Positions 1 to 5,309 of a stretch of DNA of 7,852 bases are shown here, piece by piece. Positions within the stretch are counted from its first letter, which is position 1, and every line of letters starts with the position of its first letter. The DNA comes from Accumulibacter sp. (lineage in GTDB: Bacteria; Pseudomonadota; Gammaproteobacteria; Burkholderiales; Rhodocyclaceae). The stretch is taken from contig JAISNE010000023.1 of assembly GCA_031276375.1 (NCBI GenBank), positions 1-7,852 on the forward strand, read 5' to 3'. The notes beneath the pieces are model-generated. The model was given only the letters and a program-made list of their open reading frames with translations. It was not told the DNA's origin and made no database searches. A program made the translations under genes and the position numbers.

Positions 1-2
1 CC

Positions 3-719
3 ATGTCCTTGCACAACAATCCCTTCATCCGCGGCTACTGGGGCCTCCATGTCCAGCGTTTACTGTCCATCGCCTGCAAAGAGAAGCGCACCGCCCGGCT
101 GGCCCTGCATCCATCGCAAGCGCATCTCCCGGATTGCGAAGTCACGCAAAGATCCTGCCTCATCTGCAATGGCTACGCCATCAGCGGAACGATGGAGAAC
201 CTCTCCGGGGAATTAACCGCCTACTGCAACCGGTTCGGTTACGAGCAAGGGTTCGTCACGAACGCGCACTACACGATCCTGGCCGACGAAAACGGTCGAA
301 GCGTTCGTCTGGGCGATGCGTTTTCCCGCGAACAGGCCAACGAGATCGTCCGCCGCCTGACCTTCCAGCCGGGATTTTTCAATCGCTGCTGGGAAATCAG
401 CGCCAAGCATCTCGAAAAGGCCGGCATGGACTATCTCAAGAAGAGAGCGGACGAGGCCGAACCACTCGACTTTTTCTCGGCCTTCCATGTCGGATGCGAT
501 CAAATCGGCGTCAAGCTGTTCAACGTCGACTGGAGCAACGCGAATATGCGCTACGCCGCCGACACAAACGCCGTGGAAGTGTTCCTGGCGCATCTGGAAA
601 ACGGGATGCCCATCTCGCTGGCGAAAACGCTCTACCTTGCCGGGGAAGCCGACACACGGTTCCTGATCTTCGCGCATGGCGCGCCGGAACTCGATGGCCT
701 GCCGGCCTACGACTATTAG
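3..719 (+). CDS. Conserved hypothetical ICE-type protein, copy 1 of a tandem paralogous pair (238 aa)
   Basis: I do not recognise a characterised function. The protein is complete, 238 aa, ending in TAG. The ATG at position 3 is preceded by only two bases of window, so its ribosome binding site is out of view, but the N-terminus (NPFIRGYWGL, residues 6-15) is identical to that of the downstream paralogue, which has a clear Shine-Dalgarno; this fixes the start. The best-conserved blocks between the copies are residues 1-20, about 98-145 (around QANE, RRLTF, WEIS, HL) and the C-terminus from about 201 (GMP-SLA, LAGEAD, LIF, then LPAYDY). Residues 45-95 diverge strongly. The C-terminal half faintly resembles the DUF5983 family found in conjugative elements (a 'xxIS..HL' start and a 'GLPxYD' end); this is from memory and unverified. 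No signal peptide or membrane segment is visible, so it is probably cytoplasmic. Confidence 0.85.
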   Translation: MSLHNNPFIRGYWGLHVQRLLSIACKEKRTARLALHPSQAHLPDCEVTQRSCLICNGYAISGTMENLSGELTAYCNRFGYEQGFVTNAHYTILADENGRSVRLGDAFSREQANEIVRRLTFQPGFFNRCWEISAKHLEKAGMDYLKKRADEAEPLDFFSAFHVGCDQIGVKLFNVDWSNANMRYAADTNAVEVFLAHLENGMPISLAKTLYLAGEADTRFLIFAHGAPELDGLPAYDY

Positions 720-741
720 CCGCGTTTTTCTTTTTCCTTCC

Positions 742-756
742 GACGCCCTGTGCGTC
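742..756 (+). terminator. Short hairpin after the first paralogue
   Basis: GACGC and GCGTC (742-746 and 752-756) form a perfect 5-bp stem with a 5-nt loop, 22 bases after the stop. The following ATTTCC is a poor U-tract, so this is a weak terminator at best. It precedes a second, larger hairpin in the same spacer. Confidence 0.35.
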
Positions 757-763
757 ATTTCCT

Positions 764-815
764 CACCCGCCGGGGTTTTCCTGCCCCGTCCGGGACAGGG
801 GACTCCGGCTTTTTT
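764..815 (+). promoter_or_regulatory. Hairpin plus U-tract leader upstream of the second paralogue (family A)
   Basis: The outer arms GCCGGGG (769-775) and CTCCGGC (803-809) pair over 7 bp with one G-T. Inside them CCCCGTC (784-790) pairs with GAC, a bulged A, and GGGG (794-801). Six T residues (810-815) follow directly, giving the form of an intrinsic terminator. It ends only 7 bases before the GGGAG Shine-Dalgarno (823-827) of the next gene, so a promoter could not fit between. The 15-base core CACCCGCCGGGGTTT (764-778) recurs exactly at 4811-4825, and CCGGCTTTT recurs at the 3' side. Confidence 0.6.
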
Positions 816-834
816 CATCCACGGGAGTAAAACC

Positions 835-1551
835 ATGTCTTTTCACCACAATCCCTTCATCCGGGGCTATTGGGGCCTCGATATCCAGCGCGTGCTGGAA
901 ATCACCCATGACGAAGCGAGTCCGCCGGTTTATCGGCCCTTGCATTCGTCCCAGGCCCGTCTTTCCGACGAGGAGGCCGTATTGCGGCCTTGCCTTTTTG
1001 GCGCGGACTTCGCCCTGATTACGCCGGAACGGCGCATTGCCCGGGCGTTGCGCGAGCAATGCCGCGCGGACGGGTTCGTCCAGGCCGTGCGTTACGCGAT
1101 GCATGGCGTGGAAGTCGATGGCCAATCCGTTCATCTGGGCGATGCCCTCTGTCTTGCGCAGGCCAACGAAGTCATTCGCCGCTTGACGTTCAGGACGGGG
1201 TTTTACAGCCGCTCCTGGGAAATCAGCACGTGGCACCTCGATCGCGCGGCGCTGGAGTATCTCGACAGGATCGCGGACGCCGCCTTGCCCTTGGCGGCGT
1301 TTTTCCACGTCTTCCGTCTGCCTGACGGAATCATCGGCATGAAGCTGATCGGCACGCCCTGGAACGACGCGCATTTGCGGGAGATCGACGGGACAACGGT
1401 CGCGCGCTTGCGACAGAAGCATCGGGCGGACGGAATGCCCGCTTCCCTCGCCCATGTGCTGCATCTGGCCGGAGAAGCCGACGTCCGCATCCTGATCTTC
1501 GACGGCGGCGCGCCGCGACTCGATGACCTGCCGACGTATGACCACGATTGA
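835..1551 (+). CDS. Conserved hypothetical ICE-type protein, copy 2 of the tandem paralogous pair (238 aa)
   Basis: A paralogue of the gene at 3-719, with exactly the same length (238 aa) and about 40% identical residues by eye. The open frame extends upstream to 676, but ATG 835 is the start: GGGAG (823-827) lies 7 bases before it and the N-terminus MSFHHNPFIRGYWGL aligns with MSLHNNPFIRGYWGL of copy 1. Conserved stretches are residues 6-15, about 97-143 (SV.LGDA, QANE, RRLTF, WEIS..HL) and about 200-237 (GMP.SLA, LAGEAD.R.LIF, GAP.LD.LP.YD). The middle third is unrelated in detail, so the duplication is old or the copies have specialised. The C-terminal half may belong to the DUF5983-like group, from memory and unverified. 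Function is unknown and no membrane segments are visible. It lies in a row with copy 1 and the 60-aa gene at 1607. Confidence 0.87.
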   Translation: MSFHHNPFIRGYWGLDIQRVLEITHDEASPPVYRPLHSSQARLSDEEAVLRPCLFGADFALITPERRIARALREQCRADGFVQAVRYAMHGVEVDGQSVHLGDALCLAQANEVIRRLTFRTGFYSRSWEISTWHLDRAALEYLDRIADAALPLAAFFHVFRLPDGIIGMKLIGTPWNDAHLREIDGTTVARLRQKHRADGMPASLAHVLHLAGEADVRILIFDGGAPRLDDLPTYDHD

Positions 1552-1566
1552 AACACACGCTTTGCC

Positions 1567-1590
1567 GCCTTCGCGGGAAGGCTTCATTTT
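1567..1590 (+). promoter_or_regulatory. Hairpin leader before the 60-aa gene
   Basis: GCCTTC (1567-1572) and GAAGGC (1577-1582) form a perfect 6-bp stem with loop GCGG, followed by TTCATTTT. The Shine-Dalgarno AAAGGAGA (1593-1600) begins 10 bases after the stem. The stem shares CGGGAAGG with the terminator at 1798-1829, which suggests related elements flanking the small gene. Confidence 0.5.
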
Positions 1591-1606
1591 CAAAAGGAGA
1601 AACACC

Positions 1607-1789
1607 ATGAACGAACCGAAAACGATCGAGGCCAAGATCGAACGACTGTACGCCATAAAAGCGCTGCTGGACGAAGATCGCCATTGGCCGGAGCCCTGGC
1701 ACTTCGACTGGCTGTGCGATTGCTTTGATGATCTCGTATCCGAAATCAAGGAGGCCGGCGGCGTGATTCCCGACGACCTGTTTGATTGA
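1607..1789 (+). CDS. Small acidic hypothetical protein (60 aa)
   Basis: A 60-residue protein. The open frame continues upstream to 1523, but that would overlap the end of the preceding gene and the hairpin at 1567. ATG 1607 has a strong AAAGGAGA (1593-1600) at good spacing and is the likely start. The protein is rich in D and E, with an amphipathic, probably helical N-terminal half (residues 6-24, IEAKIERLYAIKALLDEDR), a Trp-rich centre (W28, W31, W35) and a C-terminal helix (DDLVSEIKEAGG) ending in DDLFD. It contains C37 and C39. I recognise no family. A perfect intrinsic terminator follows 9 bases after the stop, so the three genes from position 3 to here may form one transcription unit. 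Confidence 0.75.
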   Translation: MNEPKTIEAKIERLYAIKALLDEDRHWPEPWHFDWLCDCFDDLVSEIKEAGGVIPDDLFD

Positions 1790-1797
1790 CCCCTTCC

Positions 1798-1829
1798 ACC
1801 TTCCCGCTTCCGCGGGAAGGTTTTTTTTT
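1798..1829 (+). terminator. Strong rho-independent terminator
   Basis: ACCTTCCCGC (1798-1807) and GCGGGAAGGT (1812-1821) form a perfect 10-bp stem with the tetraloop TTCC, followed by nine T residues (1821-1829). This is the clearest intrinsic terminator in the window and separates the small gene from the PP-loop gene. Confidence 0.88.
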
Positions 1830-1928
1830 CAAAAAAAGGGGACGCGCGCGATTCCCATTCTTCCTGTGAATTTCCCGAAACGGGGTAGAGACTGCGGCCA
1901 TGCCTTCATTGACTTTGCCGGGAACCTT

Positions 1929-2777
1929 ATGCGCAACCCTTTCAAAATCGACCCCGACCAGCCGACCAGCATCAGCTTCAGCGGCGGGCGCACCAGCGCC
2001 TACCTGCTGTGGCGCATTCTGGAGGCCAACGGCGGCCGGCCGGAGAACACCCGTGTCTGTTTCGCCAATACCGGCAAGGAAGCCGAGGCCACCTTGCGTT
2101 TCGTGCGCGAATGCGGCATCCGCTGGCAGGTTCCCATCGCCTGGATCGAATACCGCGACGACCCGGTGGGCTTTGCCCTCGTCGATTTCGAGCGCGCCAG
2201 CCGCCAGGGCGAACCGTTCGAGGCGCTGATCCGCAAGCGCCGCTATCTGCCCAATCCCGTGGTCAGGGAATGCACGGGGCGTTTGAAAGTACGGCCAAGC
2301 TACAAATTCCTGCGTCAATGCGGCTGGACGGAATGGGATCAATGCCTGGGCATTCGCGCCGACGAGCCGCGCCGGGTCGCCAAGATTCGCGCGCGCGGGC
2401 ATTCTTGCGAATCCGCCCACGAAACACCGTGCCTGCCGCTCGCGGAAGCGGGCGTCACCGTCCAGGACGTGATGGCCTTCTGGCAGGCGCAAGCCTTCGA
2501 TCTGGAACTTCCGACCGTCAATGGCCGCACACTCGAAGGCAATTGCGATCTCTGTTTCCTGAAACCGAAAGGCCAGCGTCTGGCGCTCATCCGGGCCAAA
2601 CCGGAAACCGCCCACTGGTGGATCCGCATGGAGTCGCTCCGTCTCGCCAGCAAACCTGGCGGCGCGCGCTTTCGCATCGACGGCCCGAGCTACGCCGATC
2701 TCGCCCGCATCGCCGCCAGTCAGCAAGACCTCTTTGCCAGTGACGAAGAACCGATTGCCTGTTTTTGCGGGGAATGA
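1929..2777 (+). CDS. PP-loop ATPase, PAPS-reductase superfamily protein (282 aa)
   Basis: A PP-loop (N-type ATP pyrophosphatase) protein of the phosphoadenosine phosphosulfate reductase-like group common on phages and conjugative elements. The N-terminal SFSGGRTSA (residues 16-24) is the P-loop variant of this group, and NTGKE (47-51) follows the next strand. Other recognisable stretches are CTGRLKV (115-121), GIRADEP (141-147), CLPLAEAG (168-175) and EGNCDLCFLK (203-212). C115, C168, C206 and C209 could form a metal or Fe-S site, and the protein ends in ACFCGE (C278, C280). Family members activate a substrate with ATP or act on sulfur-containing nucleotides; this member's substrate is unknown, and sulfate assimilation is unlikely in this context. 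ATG 1929 begins the conserved region, but its Shine-Dalgarno is weak (GGGA about 6 bases upstream). The frame is open back to 1782, and a GGGGA at 1838-1842 faces an in-frame ATT at 1851, so a longer N-terminus is possible. Confidence 0.85.
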   Translation: MRNPFKIDPDQPTSISFSGGRTSAYLLWRILEANGGRPENTRVCFANTGKEAEATLRFVRECGIRWQVPIAWIEYRDDPVGFALVDFERASRQGEPFEALIRKRRYLPNPVVRECTGRLKVRPSYKFLRQCGWTEWDQCLGIRADEPRRVAKIRARGHSCESAHETPCLPLAEAGVTVQDVMAFWQAQAFDLELPTVNGRTLEGNCDLCFLKPKGQRLALIRAKPETAHWWIRMESLRLASKPGGARFRIDGPSYADLARIAASQQDLFASDEEPIACFCGE

Positions 2778-2841
2778 ATCGGGTACGTCCGCAATTCCGA
2801 TTTTCCGTGGCGTTCTTTGCCCGGACATGCAAATCTTCCTT

Positions 2842-2871
2842 CATGTTCCGCCGACAGTTGTCGGCAACATG
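2842..2871 (+). repeat. Long inverted repeat (13 paired bases, 2-nt bulge)
   Basis: CATGTT (2842-2847) pairs with AACATG (2866-2871), and GCCGACA (2850-2856) pairs with TGTCGGC (2859-2865); only CC (2848-2849) is unpaired in the stem and GT is at the tip. With a 2-nt tip the innermost pair would open in RNA; as DNA it is a near-palindrome that could bind a dimeric protein. No T-run follows, so it is not a standard terminator. Confidence 0.65.
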
Positions 2872-3013
2872 CCCAGGCCGCCACGATCTTCAAGGCGGCG
2901 ACGCGGATTTCCCGCGTGATCGTCCCAGTTCGCTCCGACATCGCAACGCGAACGGCCATCCTCACCGATGGCGATGTCTTTGTTTCTTTTTCCCCGGATC
3001 ATCCCGATCCATT

Positions 3014-3076
3014 AACCCGCGCGGGGGTTGCACACTTCCCCGTTCGGGCGGGTGTGTCTCCGCCTTCTTTTTTTCC
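3014..3076 (+). promoter_or_regulatory. Double-hairpin leader of the STY4534-type gene
   Basis: AACCC/GGGTT (3014-3018 and 3025-3029) is followed by a longer hairpin, CACAC (3031-3035) with GTGTG (3052-3056) and inner CCC/GGG around the loop GTTC. A pyrimidine run with seven T (3068-3074) follows, and the Shine-Dalgarno begins five bases after the run. The ACCCGC...GGGGTT start resembles the leaders at 764 and 4811. Confidence 0.5.
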
Positions 3077-3094
3077 AGTCAAAGGAGATTCACC

Positions 3095-3586
3095 ATGTCT
3101 GAAAAGACTTCCGAAAAGACGTATTTTGATCTGCACACCACCGGCATCGGTTATCTCAACCGCATCCGCGAGGTGAAACCCAAGAAAGGCGCCCCCTTTC
3201 TGGCTTGCGACATCGCCGCCCTGAACGGGCCGAGTGACGATGTCTCCTACGTGCGTTTCGATACGCGCGTTTCCGGCTCCGAAGCGCAACACCTGGTGAG
3301 CCGCTGCCAGGAAGCCGTCGATGCCGAGAAGAAAGTCCTGATCGGCTTCAAGCTGGGCGACCTGTGGACGGACATTTTTACCTATTCCAAGGGTAAACGT
3401 GCCGGCGAACAGGGCGTGGGCCTCAAGGCGCGCCTGTTGTTCATCCGCTGGATCAAGATCGACGGCAAACCTGTGTACAAGGCCGAAAGAGCGGAGGCGA
3501 AACCCTCCGATTCCGACGCCGAGGATCCCCCGGTGGAGACTCCCGAAACCGCTGAAGCCGCCGAAGCCGAAGCGCTCGCCGCCTGA
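3095..3586 (+). CDS. STY4534/DUF3577-family ICE replication-associated protein (163 aa)
   Basis: Recognised from its pattern: the N-terminal YFDLHTTGIGYLNRIREV (residues 10-27), a lysine pair before PFLACDIAALNG (34-45), then YVRFDTRVSG (52-61), and a C-terminal LLFIRWIKIDG (114-124). This matches what I know of the STY4534 / DUF3577 family, named for the Salmonella SPI-7 gene and annotated as an ICE replication protein; a biochemical role is not established to my knowledge. The core (about residues 8-128) is followed by an acidic, alanine-rich, probably disordered tail (131-163, with repeated EA and EDPP), superficially like the tail of single-stranded-DNA-binding proteins. ATG 3095 is the start: AAAGGAGATTCACC precedes it, and the upstream open frame is non-coding. 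The DUF3275 gene follows after 64 bases, the usual partner order. The long hairpin-rich gap upstream makes this the likely head of a regulated unit. Confidence 0.88.
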   Translation: MSEKTSEKTYFDLHTTGIGYLNRIREVKPKKGAPFLACDIAALNGPSDDVSYVRFDTRVSGSEAQHLVSRCQEAVDAEKKVLIGFKLGDLWTDIFTYSKGKRAGEQGVGLKARLLFIRWIKIDGKPVYKAERAEAKPSDSDAEDPPVETPETAEAAEAEALAA

Positions 3587-3599
3587 TTTTCCCCATCCC

Positions 3600-3638
3600 C
3601 GCCTGACCGACACGCTTTACCGGCCGGCCAGGCGTTTT
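3600..3638 (+). terminator. Terminator-like hairpin between the STY4534-type and DUF3275 genes
   Basis: CGCCTG (3600-3605) pairs with CAGGCG (3629-3634); one mismatch inside, CCG (3607-3609) pairs with CGG (3625-3627). TTTT (3635-3638) follows. The downstream GGAG Shine-Dalgarno starts at 3641, so the unit sits directly against the next gene's ribosome binding site and may attenuate it rather than end transcription. Confidence 0.5.
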
Positions 3639-3650
3639 CTGGAGCCTTTC

Positions 3651-4244
3651 ATGATTACCCTTCCCGGCCAACTGGCCATCAAGACCATCCACGGCAGGAA
3701 CGGCGACTTCAACGTCGGACGCCTGGCCACTTCGATCGGCGAGTTCGTCATCAAGAACGCCGAACTCGATCAATACGACGAAGGCAAGTACGACGGCGAT
3801 TTCATCATCGCCGAAATCCGGCCCGCCTCCTACGTCGCGGGGGGCCGCATGGTCATCGAAATCCGCGCCCACCTGGGCGGCATGACGATCTCCAGCAGCG
3901 ACGACCTCTCCGGCGACGAAGCGCAGCAGCTCACGCCGCAGGAAGTCGATCCGGTCGACGAGGAAACCGCGCCTCCCGCGCCCAAGGGTAAAACCCCGGC
4001 GCGCAAGAAACGCGATCCGCGCGATCCGCTGGTCGACACCACGCCGTTCGGAGCCGAACCGCCGCCGCCTTCTCCCGACGCGGCGGACGAAGCCTTGTTC
4101 GGCCTGCTCTGGCCCTTGGGCGAAGTGCTCAAGCTCGACGCCACCGTCGACCGTCGCACCCTGCGTGAGCAGCGCGACCGGCTGACGGCGCTGGGCTACC
4201 GCTTCGAGCCGCTCTCGCAGGATTGGCATCGCGGCAAGGCCTGA
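3651..4244 (+). CDS. DUF3275-family protein (197 aa)
   Basis: The N-terminal MITLPGQLAIKTIHGRNGDFNVGRL and the following EFVIKNAELDQYDEGKYDG (residues 31-49) and FIIAEIRPASY (51-61) are hallmarks of DUF3275, a family I know almost only from conjugative elements and usually directly behind the STY4534/DUF3577 gene, as here. Function is unknown. Layout: a beta-rich N-terminal domain (about 1-82), a low-complexity linker rich in acidic residues then Pro, Lys and Arg (about 83-145, including PKGKTPARKKRDPRDP), and a C-terminal helical domain (about 146-197, LFGLLWPLGEVLKLD then RRTLREQRDRLTALGYRF). ATG 3651 has GGAG six bases upstream and begins the conserved region; the open frame upstream only overlaps the previous gene. 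The basic linker could contact nucleic acid (inference). Confidence 0.88.
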   Translation: MITLPGQLAIKTIHGRNGDFNVGRLATSIGEFVIKNAELDQYDEGKYDGDFIIAEIRPASYVAGGRMVIEIRAHLGGMTISSSDDLSGDEAQQLTPQEVDPVDEETAPPAPKGKTPARKKRDPRDPLVDTTPFGAEPPPPSPDAADEALFGLLWPLGEVLKLDATVDRRTLREQRDRLTALGYRFEPLSQDWHRGKA

Positions 4245-4263
4245 TTTCTTTTAGCCTGTTCCC

Positions 4264-4289
4264 AAGGCCCCGTTCGCGGGGCTTTTTTT
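4264..4289 (+). terminator. Rho-independent terminator with TTCG loop
   Basis: GCCCCG (4267-4272) and CGGGGC (4277-4282) form a perfect stem around the tetraloop TTCG, extended by A/G-to-T pairs outside, followed by seven T (4283-4289). It lies about 20 bases after the DUF3275 stop and 17 bases before the next Shine-Dalgarno. Confidence 0.85.
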
Positions 4290-4320
4290 CTGATTTTTCC
4301 TGATGCAAGGAGACCTTTTC

Positions 4321-4779
4321 ATGAGTATCCAATTCATCCACATCGGCGCCGCCCCCTGCGAAGAGGAATGCGCCCAGGTAAACCACGCGGACTACGCGGA
4401 ATGTTCACAGCGCGAGTGCTTCGTTTTCAAGCGCATGCTGGAGCGTTTGTATCCGCCCCCGAATCCCAGGGCCTGGCTCAAGGTGAAATCGTTTCCGCAC
4501 GACTTCGGCAGCTACCGCGAAGTCTGCGTCTGCTATGACGACAAGGACGAGGCGGCCAGCGAATACGCCTTCCGGCTCGAACGGGAAACGCCCCCTGAGT
4601 GGGACGCAATCGCCCGCTACGAATTGCTGTGGCATGGAAGGAAGACCCACATGCTCGAAGCCGCCGCGCGCGGCGAGATTCATGAGGACGAAATTCCCGC
4701 CCGGTACCTTGCCGGGGATTTCCCGGCGCTGCCCGCGAACAAGACCCTCCCGGAATTGTGCCGGCAGTTTCCGCTGTAG
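4321..4779 (+). CDS. Hypothetical ICE-type protein with N-terminal cysteines (152 aa)
   Basis: Function unknown. The frame also has an ATG at 4303, but that codon lies directly before the Shine-Dalgarno AAGGAGA (4307-4313), so ATG 4321 (eight bases after AGGAG) is the start. The N-terminus MSIQFIHIGAAPCEEECAQV and the central KVKSFPHDFGSYREVCVCYD (residues 54-73) resemble unnamed proteins I recall from conjugative elements. Cysteines C13, C17, C28 and C33 (pattern C-x3-C-x10-C-x4-C), with C69 and C71 further on, could bind a metal, but the spacing matches no standard zinc finger. The C-terminal part (about 93-152) is helical and charged. No signal peptide or membrane segment is visible. A perfect palindrome terminator follows. 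Confidence 0.8.
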   Translation: MSIQFIHIGAAPCEEECAQVNHADYAECSQRECFVFKRMLERLYPPPNPRAWLKVKSFPHDFGSYREVCVCYDDKDEAASEYAFRLERETPPEWDAIARYELLWHGRKTHMLEAAARGEIHEDEIPARYLAGDFPALPANKTLPELCRQFPL

Positions 4780-4787
4780 TTCTCTTT

Positions 4788-4809
4788 CGTCGCCGCGGCG
4801 ACGTTTTTT
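4788..4809 (+). terminator. Rho-independent terminator (16-base perfect palindrome)
   Basis: CGTCGCCGCGGCGACG (4788-4803) is a perfect palindrome that folds into a 6-bp stem with loop CGCG, followed by six T (4804-4809). It lies nine bases after the stop of the 152-aa gene, and a second, distinct hairpin follows immediately. Confidence 0.85.
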
Positions 4810-4810
4810 C

Positions 4811-4875
4811 CACCCGCCGGGGTTTCTTTCCCCGCGCGGGAGAAGAATCCGGCTTTTCTTTCTTTTCTTTTTTTC
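4811..4875 (+). promoter_or_regulatory. Hairpin and pyrimidine-tract leader (family A) before the 129-aa gene
   Basis: GCCGG (4816-4820) pairs with CCGGC (4849-4853). Inside, the palindrome CCCGCGCGGG (4831-4840) is extended by TTCTTT against AGA-(A)-GAA, giving a long, nearly continuous hairpin. A 23-base pure pyrimidine run (4853-4875) follows and touches the Shine-Dalgarno AAAGGAG (4876-4882). CACCCGCCGGGGTTT (4811-4825) and CCGGCTTTT (4849-4857) are exactly shared with the leader at 764-813. Confidence 0.6.
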
Positions 4876-4890
4876 AAAGGAGTTTTCATC

Positions 4891-5280
4891 ATGGGTTGGT
4901 TTTTCTCATCTCAATCCCGAGCCGAACTGATCGCGGAACTGATCGAGCCGTATGAGACCGCACGCGCCCGCGTGAAAATCATCGCGCACGCGATGCGCGG
5001 CAACGTGCTGTGGTCGGTCGCCGAAATGACCGCCAAGGCCGAAGGCGCGCATCAGGGTCTTGCGCCGGGTCAGTCCGTGCGCTACATCCGCTGCGATTTG
5101 CTGAAAAAAAGCGGCAACGAGTGGGGCTACAAGCCGATGGACGAAACGGCGCACCCGTACTACTACACGTGCCCCTTGCGCTACCTCGACATGGCGCCGG
5201 AAGTGTCCCGCGAATGGCGGGAATGCGTCCGTGCCCACCATGCGCGGCGGCGCGCCACGACCGACGCGCGCGCGGCCTGA
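4891..5280 (+). CDS. Hypothetical ICE-type protein (129 aa)
   Basis: Function unknown. ATG 4891 has AAAGGAG (4876-4882) eight bases upstream. The N-terminus MGWFFSSQSRAELIAEL and the pattern GNVLWSVAEM (residues 37-46), YIRCDLLKKSGNEWGYKPMDE (65-85), YYYTCPLRYLDMAPE (90-104) and WRECVRAHHARR (109-120) resemble small 'MGWLF...' proteins I recall from conjugative elements, where the 'WGYKDMDE' and 'YYTCPL.YLD' signatures are conserved. I cannot name a biochemical activity. The region from about 20 to 60 carries an AHAMRG segment and a linker that may be longer than in relatives. The C-terminus is basic (HHARRRATTDARAA). No export signal is visible. Confidence 0.82.
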   Translation: MGWFFSSQSRAELIAELIEPYETARARVKIIAHAMRGNVLWSVAEMTAKAEGAHQGLAPGQSVRYIRCDLLKKSGNEWGYKPMDETAHPYYYTCPLRYLDMAPEVSREWRECVRAHHARRRATTDARAA

Positions 5281-5309
5281 AAGCGGCGTTTTTTCTTCCC
5301 CTCCCTCCC

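Larger units (their letters stand above)
2778..3094 (+). other. 317-bp non-coding gap with a chain of inverted repeats
   Basis: No credible gene lies here. It holds consecutive, non-overlapping inverted repeats: CATGTT-cc-GCCGACA with TGTCGGC-AACATG (2842-2871), GCCGCC/GGCGGC (2877-2899), ACGCGG/CCGCGT (2901-2917), GTTCGC/GCGAAC (2928-2953), GCCATC/GATGGC (2955-2972, then a T-rich run), GGATC/GATCC (2996-3010), AACCC/GGGTT (3014-3029) and CACAC..CCC/GGG..GTGTG (3031-3056). A pyrimidine tract (3063-3076) and AAAGGAG (3081-3087) lead into the STY4534-type gene. It may be a structured leader or small RNA, an operator array, or an origin-like region; the sequence does not decide between these. 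Confidence 0.5.

Noticed and set aside
134..1018. Long + strand frame across the end of copy 1 and start of copy 2.
   Set aside because: It crosses two paralogues in another frame, and its product is Arg/Pro-rich, typical of an out-of-frame reading of GC-rich genes.
763..1749. Open reading frame of 328 codons on the - strand.
   Set aside because: It overlaps the second paralogue and the 60-aa gene entirely, with no conserved motif and no ribosome binding site that I could support. It is a shadow of the + strand coding bias.
1909..1937. TTGACT at 1909-1914 as a possible -35 box.
   Set aside because: No -10-like hexamer stands 16-18 bases downstream, and the site runs into the start of the PP-loop gene.
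1746..2828. Open reading frame of 360 codons on the - strand.
   Set aside because: It is antisense to the PP-loop gene, which has clear family motifs. The product lacks any recognisable motif.
2734..2965. Short frames on both strands in the 2778-3094 gap as small genes.
   Set aside because: None has a ribosome binding site, and inverted repeats interrupt the region throughout. I treat it as non-coding.
2842..3056. The series of inverted repeats as a CRISPR array.
   Set aside because: The repeats are all different in sequence and are hairpins, not identical direct repeats with regular spacers.
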